Part shown: piece by piece, positions 17,514 to 25,682 of the stretch
How the letters are laid out: each line of letters opens with the position of its first letter
How positions within the stretch are numbered: position 1 is the stretch's first letter
DNA from: an uncultured Lachnospiraceae bacterium
GTDB taxonomy: Bacteria > Bacillota > Clostridia > Lachnospirales > Lachnospiraceae
Direction of reading: 5' to 3'
Length of the DNA stretch: 36,821 nucleotides
NCBI GenBank assembly: GCA_900544445.1
Contig: UQVK01000027.1
Location: forward strand, 1 to 36,821
Notes under the pieces: model-generated
Databases searched by the model: none
What the model was told of the DNA's origin: nothing
What the model saw: only the letters and a program-made list of their open reading frames with translations
Made by a program: the position numbers and the translations under genes

Positions 17514-20500
17514 ATGAAAAGAGAAGGGGTACGGATCATTGAGGCCGATGGAACGGTGACTTTTGAAAATGGAGTGACCGGCATCCGGTTTGATCTGAAA
17601 AAAGGGACATGGAGCGCCGGAAAGTGTGGAGAAGAACCGGTTCTGAAGGATGCATATGCAGCCGCCGGTGCATGGAAAAGCAATGGGGAAGGCATGACCT
17701 GCTGCTGGACGACGGAGGAGATTTCAGACCGCCTCGGAACCGGCCGGATGCTTCGCATTGACAGTCTGGATCAAAGCGGAAGCGGTGTGCTCGTCGGTTT
17801 TATCCTGTATGAGGGGGAAGCCTTTCTTGCGCTTTGCTGCGGCTGCAGAAACCACAGTGGACAGACGGTGCGGTTGAAGGAGCTGAGCCCGCTTGCAGGT
17901 GGATCGGCTTTTCGGGGGAGTGAGGGACTGAAACGGGCAAAGCTGCTGGATGGAAACAGCGGCGCTTTTGAAACGCGCGTGCAGGAAGGCGGATCTCTTA
18001 AGAGCCGGAACAATGCGCTTTTCACTTTTTCAGAGGGCCGGAGCATGCGCTCCGTGGTGCTTGGCGGTCTGACCTATACGGAATTTGCAAAATATGCGGA
18101 GCTTGAGGTGCGGAGTGAGGAAAAGGAGGATTATGCGCTGCTGAAGCTGTGCGCTCGGGATCCCTATGGAAAAAGAGTGGATGATGGACAGGAGTATTTT
18201 CCCCGGGGAGATCTTTTTTACCTGGATCTTTATACGGAAGATCCTTTCCATTCGCTGGAGGTTTATGGAAAAAGGCTGGCACTGACTCAGAAGGCTGAGC
18301 CGAATCTTCATTCTTTTCCCAGCGTATGCCTGTGGTATGCGGAATTCTATGATATGATGAATGTGAGCGGGGAGAAGCTGAACACTTCTGGCGGTGCGGT
18401 CAGAGAGATGGAAAGTATCCGGAACTCCGGCTTCCTGAAATATGCTCCTGCTGCAGTCAGGCTGGTTCCGGACTATTACGGCCAGGATCACAATGGAGGA
18501 AATACCCAGCAGGGCTGGTGGGACGACGAGCACTGGCGCAGATATCAGGACGAAAAGGAAGGAAACGGACGGTATACAGCGCCATATGAGACAACCGCAA
18601 AGTGGGCGGGAGCGGTAAATGATCTGGGCGGAATCCCTCTCACCTATTTTCAGACAAGTGCAGTTTCTGAGGATTATGTAAAGCAGTATCCGGAGCATAC
18701 CCTATTTAATGAAGGAAACTGCCGGAAGGGCGAGTTCCTGAACGGAGCCTATCAGTCTACGATAGGGTATGATTTCACCGATCCCGGATTTCAGGAACAC
18801 ATGAGGGAGGTATACCGGAATCTTCGAGAGGGCGGTGTCAGAGGACTGATGTTCGATTATCCCGGCACGGCGTGGGATGAGGAAGGCGGCTTTGAGGATG
18901 ACTATGCTACCACGGCTCTGAATTATATAAATGCGTTCCGACTGGCCAAAGAAGGGATGGGGAAGGACAGCTATATCGATGAGCGCGGGATTGAGACCGG
19001 CCTGGATGTCACGCTTGGCTGGGTGGATTCCCAGAGAACGGAGGATGATACGGCGGACATGCCGCCCGAGATGATCAGTAAAATAGGCCTTCGATGGTAT
19101 AAAAACCGGGTGGTGACCAATTATGATATGGACAGCAAGGATCTGATGCGCGCACAGAGCGCAGACGAGCTGCACACCCTTGTCACCATGGCCTATGCGG
19201 TATCCGGACGGCTTCTGCTGGCAAACGGCTTTGAAAATCTGAGTAAAGAGGCGGTGGACGCTCTTTCCAGAATTTATCCTCAGCATAAAGAGAGGAAAAG
19301 CTTTCGGCCTGCGGACGCTTTTCTGGGAAAGCTCTGGCCGGAGGTCTATGATTATGAGGTGGAAAAAGACTGGCATCAGGTGATTTTGTATAACGGCGAC
19401 CGGCTGCAGGATAAAATGATTGAAGCTCCTCTGTCCGGGGATGCTTTCAGCGGTGGTCTTGGACTGGAGCTGGAGGCAGAATATCACGTATATGATTTCT
19501 GGAACGATACTTATGTGGGAAAACTGGAAGGGACACAGACCCTGCGTCAGCGGGTCCGGAGAGGGGAAAGCAGGATGCTTTCCGTGCGGAAGGTGACTGG
19601 CCATCCGCAGGTGATCTCTTCAAGCCGCCATGTGATGCAGGGAGCTGTAGAGCTGCAGAATGTCCGCTGGGAGTCGTATGAAGCGGACGGAGAAGCCGGT
19701 ATCCTTTCCGGAATCTGTGAGCTTCCCGCCGGTGAAGCGTGCAGGATCGAAGTGAAGCTTCCGGATGGCAGAGAATATCAGAATCTGAAGCTGGAGGCGG
19801 AAGGAGAATATCCATGCGAAGAGGTACGAGGCAGACTGCACCTGGATGCCTTTGAAAATCGTGTGACGCTGACACTTCAGGGGCAGAATAACATGAAGGT
19901 TTCCTGGAAGCTTATCATCCCGTGCAGTGTGCCGGCAAATGCAGAATGCCCGGAAGCGCCAAAAGACGTCCGTGGGCTATGGGAAGAGAAAAACTGCTCT
20001 CTGCTGTTGAAGTGGGAAGGACAGGAAAGATGCCTGTACCGGATCTACGGGAGTACGGATGAAGAATGTTGCGCAGACAGCCGGAATTTGCTTGCAGAAA
20101 CAGAGAATCCATGGTTTCGGGATGAGAATATTCGAAATCACAGCTGCCGAAACTATAAAATTACAGCTCAGAACGTGAGCGGTTCGGAAAGTGATGCGGC
20201 CTCTTTTTCCTGGAAAGCGGATTTTCAGGAACCGGTAAGCTTTATGGGAATCGACAGAACAACAGGCGGAGAGTGGAAAGGAATCTACGGACAGGCAGGA
20301 TGTTCACTGAGAGGAGAAGGCAAAGAAGAGAATCTGCCGCCATATATAGAAGAGATTCGAACCAACGGCCGGGAAAAGACAGCTGCAGAGGGGGCTGTGA
20401 AAACTGATTCCAACCTGGTACATTATCCTGTGAAAGGCGACGGAAAGCATCTGGGATATGACAGCAATTCGGGAGTGCTGCAGTATGAGATCCGGGTATC

Positions 20501-20768
20501 GGATAAGAAGGAGCATCTGGCATCCTTCTACTGTGTGGACAATACGCCGCGTCAGTTCGGTTCGACCGCGCGCTGCAGAAAGATGTCTCTGGAACTGAAG
20601 CTTCCCGATGGCAGGAGAATCCAGGATGCGGTACCGGTGACGGAATTTGCGGACGGCGTATTTCTGAAGGTAAAATTCCGCGGTTCCTTTATTCTTGCGC
20701 TCAGAAACATGGTCTCCATTGGCGTATTTGATTCGGTGTGCTCCGGGATTTTCTTCGATGAGTTCTGA
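17514..20768 (+). CDS. Large cytoplasmic clan GH-D-like glycoside hydrolase with C-terminal accessory domains
   Basis: This 1084-residue protein has no signal peptide. Residues 1-260 look like a beta-sandwich domain and about 270-620 like a TIM barrel. Barrel landmarks are DYYGQDHNGGN, GGIPLTYFQTS, VRGLMFDYPGTAW with likely nucleophile D448, and SQRTEDDTADM with R508 and D511/D512 as possible acid/base region; the pattern recalls GH27/GH36-type enzymes. About 835-930 resembles a fibronectin-III fold (RIYGSTDEEC, YKITAQN). The last 150 residues resemble a C-terminal beta-sandwich seen in many carbohydrate enzymes, with GGEWKGIYGQAGCSL and a closing VCSGIFFDEF. An open frame begins at 17460 inside the GH95 gene, but the CGGAGG at 17503 fixes the ATG at 17514. 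The exact family and substrate are not recognised. Confidence 0.75.
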   Translation: MKREGVRIIEADGTVTFENGVTGIRFDLKKGTWSAGKCGEEPVLKDAYAAAGAWKSNGEGMTCCWTTEEISDRLGTGRMLRIDSLDQSGSGVLVGFILYEGEAFLALCCGCRNHSGQTVRLKELSPLAGGSAFRGSEGLKRAKLLDGNSGAFETRVQEGGSLKSRNNALFTFSEGRSMRSVVLGGLTYTEFAKYAELEVRSEEKEDYALLKLCARDPYGKRVDDGQEYFPRGDLFYLDLYTEDPFHSLEVYGKRLALTQKAEPNLHSFPSVCLWYAEFYDMMNVSGEKLNTSGGAVREMESIRNSGFLKYAPAAVRLVPDYYGQDHNGGNTQQGWWDDEHWRRYQDEKEGNGRYTAPYETTAKWAGAVNDLGGIPLTYFQTSAVSEDYVKQYPEHTLFNEGNCRKGEFLNGAYQSTIGYDFTDPGFQEHMREVYRNLREGGVRGLMFDYPGTAWDEEGGFEDDYATTALNYINAFRLAKEGMGKDSYIDERGIETGLDVTLGWVDSQRTEDDTADMPPEMISKIGLRWYKNRVVTNYDMDSKDLMRAQSADELHTLVTMAYAVSGRLLLANGFENLSKEAVDALSRIYPQHKERKSFRPADAFLGKLWPEVYDYEVEKDWHQVILYNGDRLQDKMIEAPLSGDAFSGGLGLELEAEYHVYDFWNDTYVGKLEGTQTLRQRVRRGESRMLSVRKVTGHPQVISSSRHVMQGAVELQNVRWESYEADGEAGILSGICELPAGEACRIEVKLPDGREYQNLKLEAEGEYPCEEVRGRLHLDAFENRVTLTLQGQNNMKVSWKLIIPCSVPANAECPEAPKDVRGLWEEKNCSLLLKWEGQERCLYRIYGSTDEECCADSRNLLAETENPWFRDENIRNHSCRNYKITAQNVSGSESDAASFSWKADFQEPVSFMGIDRTTGGEWKGIYGQAGCSLRGEGKEENLPPYIEEIRTNGREKTAAEGAVKTDSNLVHYPVKGDGKHLGYDSNSGVLQYEIRVSDKKEHLASFYCVDNTPRQFGSTARCRKMSLELKLPDGRRIQDAVPVTEFADGVFLKVKFRGSFILALRNMVSIGVFDSVCSGIFFDEF

Positions 20769-20787
20769 ATCAATGACTGAAAAAACG

Positions 20788-20820
20788 GCCGCCTCTCCGC
20801 TTACAGGCGGAGAAGGCGGC
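20788..20820. terminator. Bidirectional terminator between the large glycosidase and DUF47 genes
   Basis: GCCGCCTCTCCGC pairs with GCGGAGAAGGCGGC (one bulge) around a short loop. On the minus strand it is followed by CCGTTTTTT, giving a strong intrinsic terminator for the pit-DUF47 operon. It may also stop plus-strand transcripts. Confidence 0.75.
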
Positions 20821-20829
20821 TCTCATGTC

Positions 20830-21453
20830 TCAGGAATTCTTCATCACAACACTTTCCACGATATCTGCCACATGTTCGCAGGCATCTGCGCACTTTTCCA
20901 GATAGGAATAGATTTCCCGCCAGGTCATGACGGTCATCGGATCGCTGCAGTCAGTATGGAGCCGGTGCATGCTGTCGATATAGACCTTGTCGGCCTCCTC
21001 CTCCATGGAATTGATTTTAACAATCTGCTCATGAAGTTTTTTAGAATGCCGGAAATCCGCAAACTCTTCCATCATCATCTTTACAGCCTCGCAGCAACGG
21101 CATACAATCCGCATCAGCTCCAGCGCGTCGGGACGGATCTCGCGGATATTATTGTAGTAAATCCTGATCAGAACATCTTCGATATTATCCGTCAGATCAT
21201 CGATATTCTGGCTCAGCAGCATGATGTCCTCCCGGTCAATGGGAGTGATGAACGCCTTGATCAGCGTGTTGAGAAGCTCATGCTTTTCCATGTCGGCGGA
21301 ATGCTCGATGGTGTGGATTGCCTCCATGCGGTCGGCCATTTTCTCCACATCAAAATCCGCCATCGTCTCCTCCAGCATATGCGCTGCCTGACAGGAAAAA
21401 TCCGTACATTTGATAAAGCTGTTGAAATAAAGACTGTCTTGTTTTTTCGCCAT
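20830..21453 (-). CDS. DUF47 family (PhoU-like) phosphate-transport accessory protein
   Basis: The 207-residue, all-helical, charged protein belongs to the DUF47/TIGR00153 family, distantly related to PhoU. Signs are the N-terminal MAKKQDSLYFNSFI, a run of acidic helices (HTIEHSADMEKHELL), PIDREDIMLLSQNIDDLTD, which is the most conserved block of the family, and EEEADKVY. DUF47 genes sit next to Pit-type phosphate transporters in many bacteria and are thought to modulate their activity at the inner membrane face. That pairing is seen here: pit lies directly upstream in the same direction. The 105-nt gap between them holds a three-hairpin structured element that ends just before the AGAGGAAGAT ribosome site. 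Confidence 0.9.
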   Translation of the reverse strand: MAKKQDSLYFNSFIKCTDFSCQAAHMLEETMADFDVEKMADRMEAIHTIEHSADMEKHELLNTLIKAFITPIDREDIMLLSQNIDDLTDNIEDVLIRIYYNNIREIRPDALELMRIVCRCCEAVKMMMEEFADFRHSKKLHEQIVKINSMEEEADKVYIDSMHRLHTDCSDPMTVMTWREIYSYLEKCADACEHVADIVESVVMKNS

Positions 21454-21547
21454 ATCTTCCTCTTTCCTCCGCCGCCGTAAGGCGGCACTTAATTAGAGAA
21501 GAATCACGAAGTGATTCTTCCAGGAAGCCGGCCGAAGGCCGCCTTCC
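21454..21547 (-). repeat. Three-hairpin intergenic element, copy 1 (pit/DUF47 gap)
   Basis: Read on the minus strand, three hairpins follow one another: GGAAGGCGGCC/GGCCGGCTTCC (21547-21523, one mismatch), GAAGAATCAC/GTGATTCTTC (21520-21498, perfect 10 bp, 3-nt loop), and GCCGCC/GGCGGC (21486-21471). A purine-rich ribosome site and the DUF47 ATG follow. The same order, junctions (CTTCCTGGAAGAA, TTCTTCTCT) and distance to an ATG recur at 30836-30928 with compensatory stem changes, so this is a repeated structured element rather than a chance set of hairpins. Confidence 0.75.
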
Positions 21548-21558
21548 GCTTCTTCAGG

Positions 21559-22611
21559 TTAAAAGATTGCAATGAACAGTTTGGCCATAATGAAGCTGAT
21601 CAGCCCGCAGCCCGGGAAGGTGAAAATCCAGGTGAGCACCATGTCCTTCACCACGCCGAAGTTGACGGCGGAAAGGCGTTTGGCCGCTCCCACGCCCATG
21701 ATGGCGCTGGTTTTGGTATGTGTTGTGGAAACCGGAATGCCGGAAAGGCTGGAATACAGCAGACAGAGCGCCGCAGACAGATCCGCGGAAAAGCCCTGGT
21801 ATTTTTCCAGCTTAACCATGTCCATGCCAACCGATTTAATGATTTTCTCGCCACCGACGCTGGTTCCCAGCGCCATTACAATACTGCACAGAAGCATCAG
21901 CCATACGGGAATCACAGCGCCTTCCACAGTGTTCTGACCGCTGCTGAAGGCGACACCGAGAAAAAGAACACCGATGAACTTCTGGCCGTCCTGCGCGCCG
22001 TGCATGAAGCTCATGGCTGCCGCGCCAAAGATCTGCGCACCCTTGAAGAAACGGTTGGTTTTTCTTCGGTCCATTTCACGGCAGATCAGGGTTACGAGTC
22101 TGCAGATGACCCAGCCGGAAATCCATCCGAGGGCAAGACTGAGAACCAGTCCGTAGAGAACCTTTGCCCATTCGTTCATGTTGATGCCTCCGACACCGTT
22201 CTGGATGGCAATGGCCGCGCCTGACAGGCCGGCGATCAGGCTGTGGCTTTCGCTGGTTGGAATACCGAAATAAGAGGCTCCCACACTGTAGACGACAATG
22301 GAAAAAAGTGCCGCACACAGAGCAACCAGAGCGTCGCCTGAATTGCCGCCGAAATCAACCATATTACTGATTGTGGAAGCGACTGAACTGTTAATCTGAG
22401 TCATGATGAAGACACCCAGAAAATTAAAGACTGCGCTCATGATGATGGCAGAACGGACATTCATGCAGCGTGTGGTGACACAGGTAGCGATTGCGTTGGG
22501 GGCATCTGTCCATCCATTAACGAAAATGACGCCCAGAGTAAGAGCTACCGTGATCAGCAGGACAGGATTTGATGCCATTCCCTGAAGGAAGGCTGAAAAT
22601 GAAACATCCAT
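21559..22611 (-). CDS. pit: Inorganic phosphate transporter, Pit family
   Basis: The 350-residue membrane protein matches the PiT family. The N-terminal repeat has NGWTDAPNAIATCVTTR (the conserved D-PNA signature) and the C-terminal repeat has GIPVSTTHTKTSAIMGVGAAKR, with about ten hydrophobic segments overall. A PTSESHSLIAGLSGAA block is the matching motif of the first half. Pit proteins import phosphate as metal-phosphate with a proton or sodium and work when phosphate is plentiful. GAGGAG precedes the ATG. DUF47 follows on the same strand. The predicted promoter lies about 95 nt upstream and is overlapped by four PhoP-box-like repeats, which suggests repression during phosphate starvation. 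A slightly shortened length compared with E. coli PitA is usual for Gram-positive members. Confidence 0.95.
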   Translation of the reverse strand: MDVSFSAFLQGMASNPVLLITVALTLGVIFVNGWTDAPNAIATCVTTRCMNVRSAIIMSAVFNFLGVFIMTQINSSVASTISNMVDFGGNSGDALVALCAALFSIVVYSVGASYFGIPTSESHSLIAGLSGAAIAIQNGVGGINMNEWAKVLYGLVLSLALGWISGWVICRLVTLICREMDRRKTNRFFKGAQIFGAAAMSFMHGAQDGQKFIGVLFLGVAFSSGQNTVEGAVIPVWLMLLCSIVMALGTSVGGEKIIKSVGMDMVKLEKYQGFSADLSAALCLLYSSLSGIPVSTTHTKTSAIMGVGAAKRLSAVNFGVVKDMVLTWIFTFPGCGLISFIMAKLFIAIF

Positions 22612-22686
22612 ATTTAACTCCTCATTTGTGTGGAAAATTCTACGGAATCAGTGAAGTTACATCAGCGCTCTGTGACAGAATTGAAT

Positions 22687-22725
22687 TTTACACAAAATAC
22701 ACATAAACTATACATGATTCGTACA
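22687..22725 (+). promoter_or_regulatory. Four PhoP-box-like direct repeats at 11-bp spacing
   Basis: On the plus strand TTTACA (22687), TACACA (22698), TATACA (22709) and CGTACA (22720) recur at exactly 11-bp steps. This matches the Bacillus-type PhoP site, TT(A/C/T)ACA repeats about 11 bp apart, with the last two units degenerate. They overlap the predicted pit promoter and lie upstream of the MBOAT promoter. Confidence 0.6.
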
Positions 22726-22735
22726 AAGCGGTCAA
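22707..22735 (-). promoter_or_regulatory. Predicted pit promoter
   Basis: On the minus strand TTGACC (22735-22730), a 17-bp spacer and TATAGT (22712-22707) fit a sigma-A promoter for pit-DUF47, starting transcription near 22700. Nearly the whole spacer and the -10 box are covered by the PhoP-box-like repeats. Confidence 0.6.
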
Positions 22736-22763
22736 TAGGGAAGTTGAAAATAAAAAGGGTTTG

Positions 22764-22792
22764 AAAAAACGGCGTTACCGTTTATAATAAGA
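22764..22792 (+). promoter_or_regulatory. Promoter of the MBOAT operon with an inverted repeat in the spacer
   Basis: TTGAAA, a 16-bp spacer and a perfect TATAAT precede the MBOAT gene by about 80 nt. The spacer contains a perfect inverted repeat AAACGG-CGTTA-CCGTTT that fills the space between the boxes, the classic position of a repressor operator. The boundaries are accurate to a few bases. Confidence 0.65.
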
Positions 22793-22870
22793 AAGACAGA
22801 TGCAAAAGTAAAAATTTTCCCAGAAAAGTAAGACAGACACGCACCGAAAGGGCGCAGACGGGAGCAAAAG

Positions 22871-24424
22871 ATGGTTTTTAGCTCAATGATTTTTATCTGG
22901 GCTTTTCTGCCCATTGTTTTTATACTGGATAAAATTGCGGGACTTTCCGGAGGAAAGGGCTCCAGGAGCGGCGTTTTGAAAAGAAATATTCCTCAGAACG
23001 TTTTGCTTTTGGTCGCAAGCCTTCTTTTCTATGCCTGGGGACAGCTGGATTATCTGTGGCTGCTGCTGGTCTCCATTGCGGCAAACTACCTGATCGGGCG
23101 GCTCATGGGCTCGCGTAACGCGGTCCTTTCGGCCCGGACCGGCAGGCTGGTTCTTATGGCTGCGGGAATTGTGCTGAACCTGGGAATACTGGGGTATTAC
23201 AAATATTTCAATTTCTTTGCGAATACGCTGAACCGGGCGCTTGGCAGGCAGCTCCTTGAGATGCGCCAGATCGCCCTCCCGCTTGGCGTTTCCTTTTTTA
23301 CCTTTCAGGCGATTACCTATCTGGTTGACCTGTATAAGGAAAAAATCCCCGCTGAAAAAAATATTCTGAATATGGCTCTGTATTTTTCCTTTTTCCCGAA
23401 AATCACCCAGGGCCCCATTGAAAAATACCGCGACTTCGGGCCGCAGCTGTCCGGCCGCAGGCAGGATGTGCGGAAAATGAGCGAGGGAATCCGGCGTTTC
23501 ATCTACGGACTCGCGAAGAAGGTGCTCATCGCAGATGTGCTCGGGGCATGTGTGGATACGATTTACGGGTTTGAGATTGGAAATGTGAACGGCAGCTTCG
23601 CCTGGATTGCCGCCCTGTTTTATTCCCTTCAGCTTTATTATGACTTTTCAGGCTATTCCGATATGGCTGTGGGTCTGGGAAAAATGTTCGGCTTCAATCT
23701 GTCGGAAAATTTTGATTACCCCTATCTGGCTTCGTCCATCACGGAATTTTGGCGCAGATGGCACATGACGCTCATGTCCTGGTTCCGGGAGTATCTGTAT
23801 TTCCCTCTTGGCGGAAGCAGAAAGGGAAAGGTACGTACCTATATTAATATTTTCATTGTGTTCATGGCTTCCGGGCTCTGGCATGGTGCGAGCTGGGATT
23901 TCATCTGCTGGGGACTGTATCACGCCGTGTTCCAGGTTATTGAACGCCTTGGCCTGGGAAAGCTTCTGGACAGAACGAAGGTGATCAGGCACATTTATAC
24001 CTGCCTGGTGGTATGCGTGGGCTGGGTGTTCTTCCGGGCGGGAGATATGGCGCTCGCGCTTCAGTATCTGAAACGGATGTTCCTGCCCTGGATGTACACG
24101 GCATCCGGTTATGCGGTGCCGGAGATTGTAGACCACCGCACCCTTCTCGTCTTTGTCTGTGCGGTTCTCGGCTGCGGTATGATTCAGGCGGTATGGAAGC
24201 GCCTTTCCGGGAGACTTCTTTCCGGAAAGGCCGGCTCCGAAAAGGGGCTCTCCGGAAGCCGGCCTTCTGGGAAAAAGCAGTATGGAAGGAAGCCGGCTGA
24301 AAACGGTGCGGTCTGCCTGCAGTACAGTGCGGTTGAGCTGATCTTCTGCATGGCTCTGCTTGCTCTCTGTATTCTGTCCATGGTGAGCAGTACCTACAGC
24401 GCATTTCTGTATATGAACTTCTGA
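22871..24424 (+). CDS. MBOAT family O-acyltransferase (AlgI/DltB-like)
   Basis: The 517-residue polytopic membrane protein matches the MBOAT family of the AlgI type. Key motifs are SFFTFQAITYLVDLY, PKITQGPIEKY, YSLQLYYDFSGYSDMAVG, SITEFWRRWHMTLMSWFR and the signature SGLWHGASWDFICWG with the invariant catalytic His338. These enzymes move acyl groups, usually acetyl, across the membrane for esterification of a surface polymer. The next gene encodes the DHHW/AlgJ-like partner that normally completes the transfer outside the membrane, and a flippase follows. The last 90 residues hold a basic cytoplasmic loop rich in Gly/Ser/Lys before a final membrane span. GGGAG precedes the ATG. The polymer acylated is unknown. 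Confidence 0.93.
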   Translation: MVFSSMIFIWAFLPIVFILDKIAGLSGGKGSRSGVLKRNIPQNVLLLVASLLFYAWGQLDYLWLLLVSIAANYLIGRLMGSRNAVLSARTGRLVLMAAGIVLNLGILGYYKYFNFFANTLNRALGRQLLEMRQIALPLGVSFFTFQAITYLVDLYKEKIPAEKNILNMALYFSFFPKITQGPIEKYRDFGPQLSGRRQDVRKMSEGIRRFIYGLAKKVLIADVLGACVDTIYGFEIGNVNGSFAWIAALFYSLQLYYDFSGYSDMAVGLGKMFGFNLSENFDYPYLASSITEFWRRWHMTLMSWFREYLYFPLGGSRKGKVRTYINIFIVFMASGLWHGASWDFICWGLYHAVFQVIERLGLGKLLDRTKVIRHIYTCLVVCVGWVFFRAGDMALALQYLKRMFLPWMYTASGYAVPEIVDHRTLLVFVCAVLGCGMIQAVWKRLSGRLLSGKAGSEKGLSGSRPSGKKQYGRKPAENGAVCLQYSAVELIFCMALLALCILSMVSSTYSAFLYMNF

Positions 24425-24480
24425 CGGAGAGAAAGGGTCTGCGGCGGAAAGGGTTTAAAACGAAAAGAACGGAGGTCTGG

Positions 24481-25599
24481 ATGACAAAAGGAAAAGCGGC
24501 GGCATGGCTGATCTGTTTTGCACTCATGCTGCTTGGTCCCGGGGTGGTATTTTTTTTCGCCCGCCCCTATCTGAATACGGAAAATACGGAGAACAGACAG
24601 CTCGCTGAAATGCCATCGCTGTCCTTTGACAGCCTGAGGGGGCTTTCTGACAGCCTGCAGGTTTTCCCGGCTCTGTTTAACAGCTTCTATAACGACCATG
24701 TACCCTTCCGCAGTCAGCTCATCGAGCTGAACAGCGTTCTGAGCGTGGAGCTTTTCGGAGATTCCGCGTCGGACAGCGTGGTACTCGGAAAGGATAACTG
24801 GCTGTTCTATACGGATGAAGAGAGCATAGAAGATTATAAGGGAACCAATCTTTATACCCAGGAGGAACTGAATCTGATCCGGGACAACTGCCTGGCCTCC
24901 AGGGAGTATCTTGAGAAGCGGGGAATCGAATTCGTTGTCCTGATTCCTTCCAATAAAGAAGATATTTATTCTGACAATCTTCCGGACTACATCACCAAAC
25001 GGGGAGAACTGACCCGGGCGCAGCAGGTGGTGGACTGTCTGCGTGATGCGGGAATCCGGGTGGTTTATCCGAGAGAAGAGCTTCTGGAATACAGCGATGA
25101 ATATGATCTGTACTGGCATTATGATACGCACTGGAACAGCCTGGGAGCCTATATCGGGGCGAAAGCCCTGCTGGAGGAACTGGGAATCCAGGTGCCTGAG
25201 GTGGAGGAGCTGACCATTACGCAGGATGATTTCTCGGGGTATGATCTGGCCGGTATGATGAACCTGAGAAGCTATTATGAGAAGAACCGTCCGGCGGATG
25301 TGAATTATACCGTGTCCGGTTATCCGACCAATAACATGACGGTGCTGCAGGCCATTGATGCGACGGAACTGATCTACCAGTCTGATGCGCCGGATGAAAG
25401 GCGGCTGTTTATGGTGCGCGACAGCTTCGCGGGCGGTATGGCGCCGGTGCTGGCATCAAATTTTTCCTATACTTATATGCCGCACTGGAACGGCTGCTTT
25501 GAACAGTCCATGATTGATGAGCAGCAGCCGGATATTTTCGTTTATGAGGTAGTGGAGAGGCGGCTGGATATTCTTCTTACCTTCCGCCTGTCCGAGTAA
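24481..25599 (+). CDS. DHHW family protein, AlgJ/AlgX-like SGNH acyltransferase partner
   Basis: The 372-residue protein has an N-terminal signal anchor (about 8-30) and an extracytoplasmic SGNH-like domain. The family motif appears as YWHYDTHWNSLGAYIGAKAL with H213, D215 and H217; the predicted nucleophile S315 lies in FMVRDSFAGG. Also typical are the ENRQLAEMPSLS stretch after the anchor, VPFRSQLIELN, and KDNWLFYTDEES. Proteins of this kind take acyl groups from the MBOAT partner and place them on an exported polysaccharide or wall polymer. The gene lies 56 nt after the MBOAT gene with GGAGG before its ATG, so the two are cotranscribed. Replacement of the usual GDSF by RDSF is noted; it may be tolerated. 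Confidence 0.9.
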   Translation: MTKGKAAAWLICFALMLLGPGVVFFFARPYLNTENTENRQLAEMPSLSFDSLRGLSDSLQVFPALFNSFYNDHVPFRSQLIELNSVLSVELFGDSASDSVVLGKDNWLFYTDEESIEDYKGTNLYTQEELNLIRDNCLASREYLEKRGIEFVVLIPSNKEDIYSDNLPDYITKRGELTRAQQVVDCLRDAGIRVVYPREELLEYSDEYDLYWHYDTHWNSLGAYIGAKALLEELGIQVPEVEELTITQDDFSGYDLAGMMNLRSYYEKNRPADVNYTVSGYPTNNMTVLQAIDATELIYQSDAPDERRLFMVRDSFAGGMAPVLASNFSYTYMPHWNGCFEQSMIDEQQPDIFVYEVVERRLDILLTFRLSE

Positions 25600-25608
25600 C
25601 CGGGCGTA

Positions 25609-25658
25609 ACAGGAAAGGGTGAAATCATTTCCGCAGGGGGCCGGGCGGCTTTTCCTGT
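25609..25658 (+). promoter_or_regulatory. Stem-loop before the flippase gene
   Basis: ACAGGAAA and TTTCCTGT form an 8-bp stem enclosing a 34-nt G-rich loop in the short gap between the DHHW gene and the flippase gene. No T-run follows. It may modulate translation or stability; the function is unknown. Confidence 0.35.
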
Positions 25659-25682
25659 CAATGCTTCGGAATGGAGAATTTT

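Noticed and set aside
22793..22870. c-di-GMP or other riboswitch in the MBOAT leader
   Set aside because: A GCACCGAAAGGGCGC-like hairpin is present, but the leader is too short and lacks the conserved core of known riboswitch classes.
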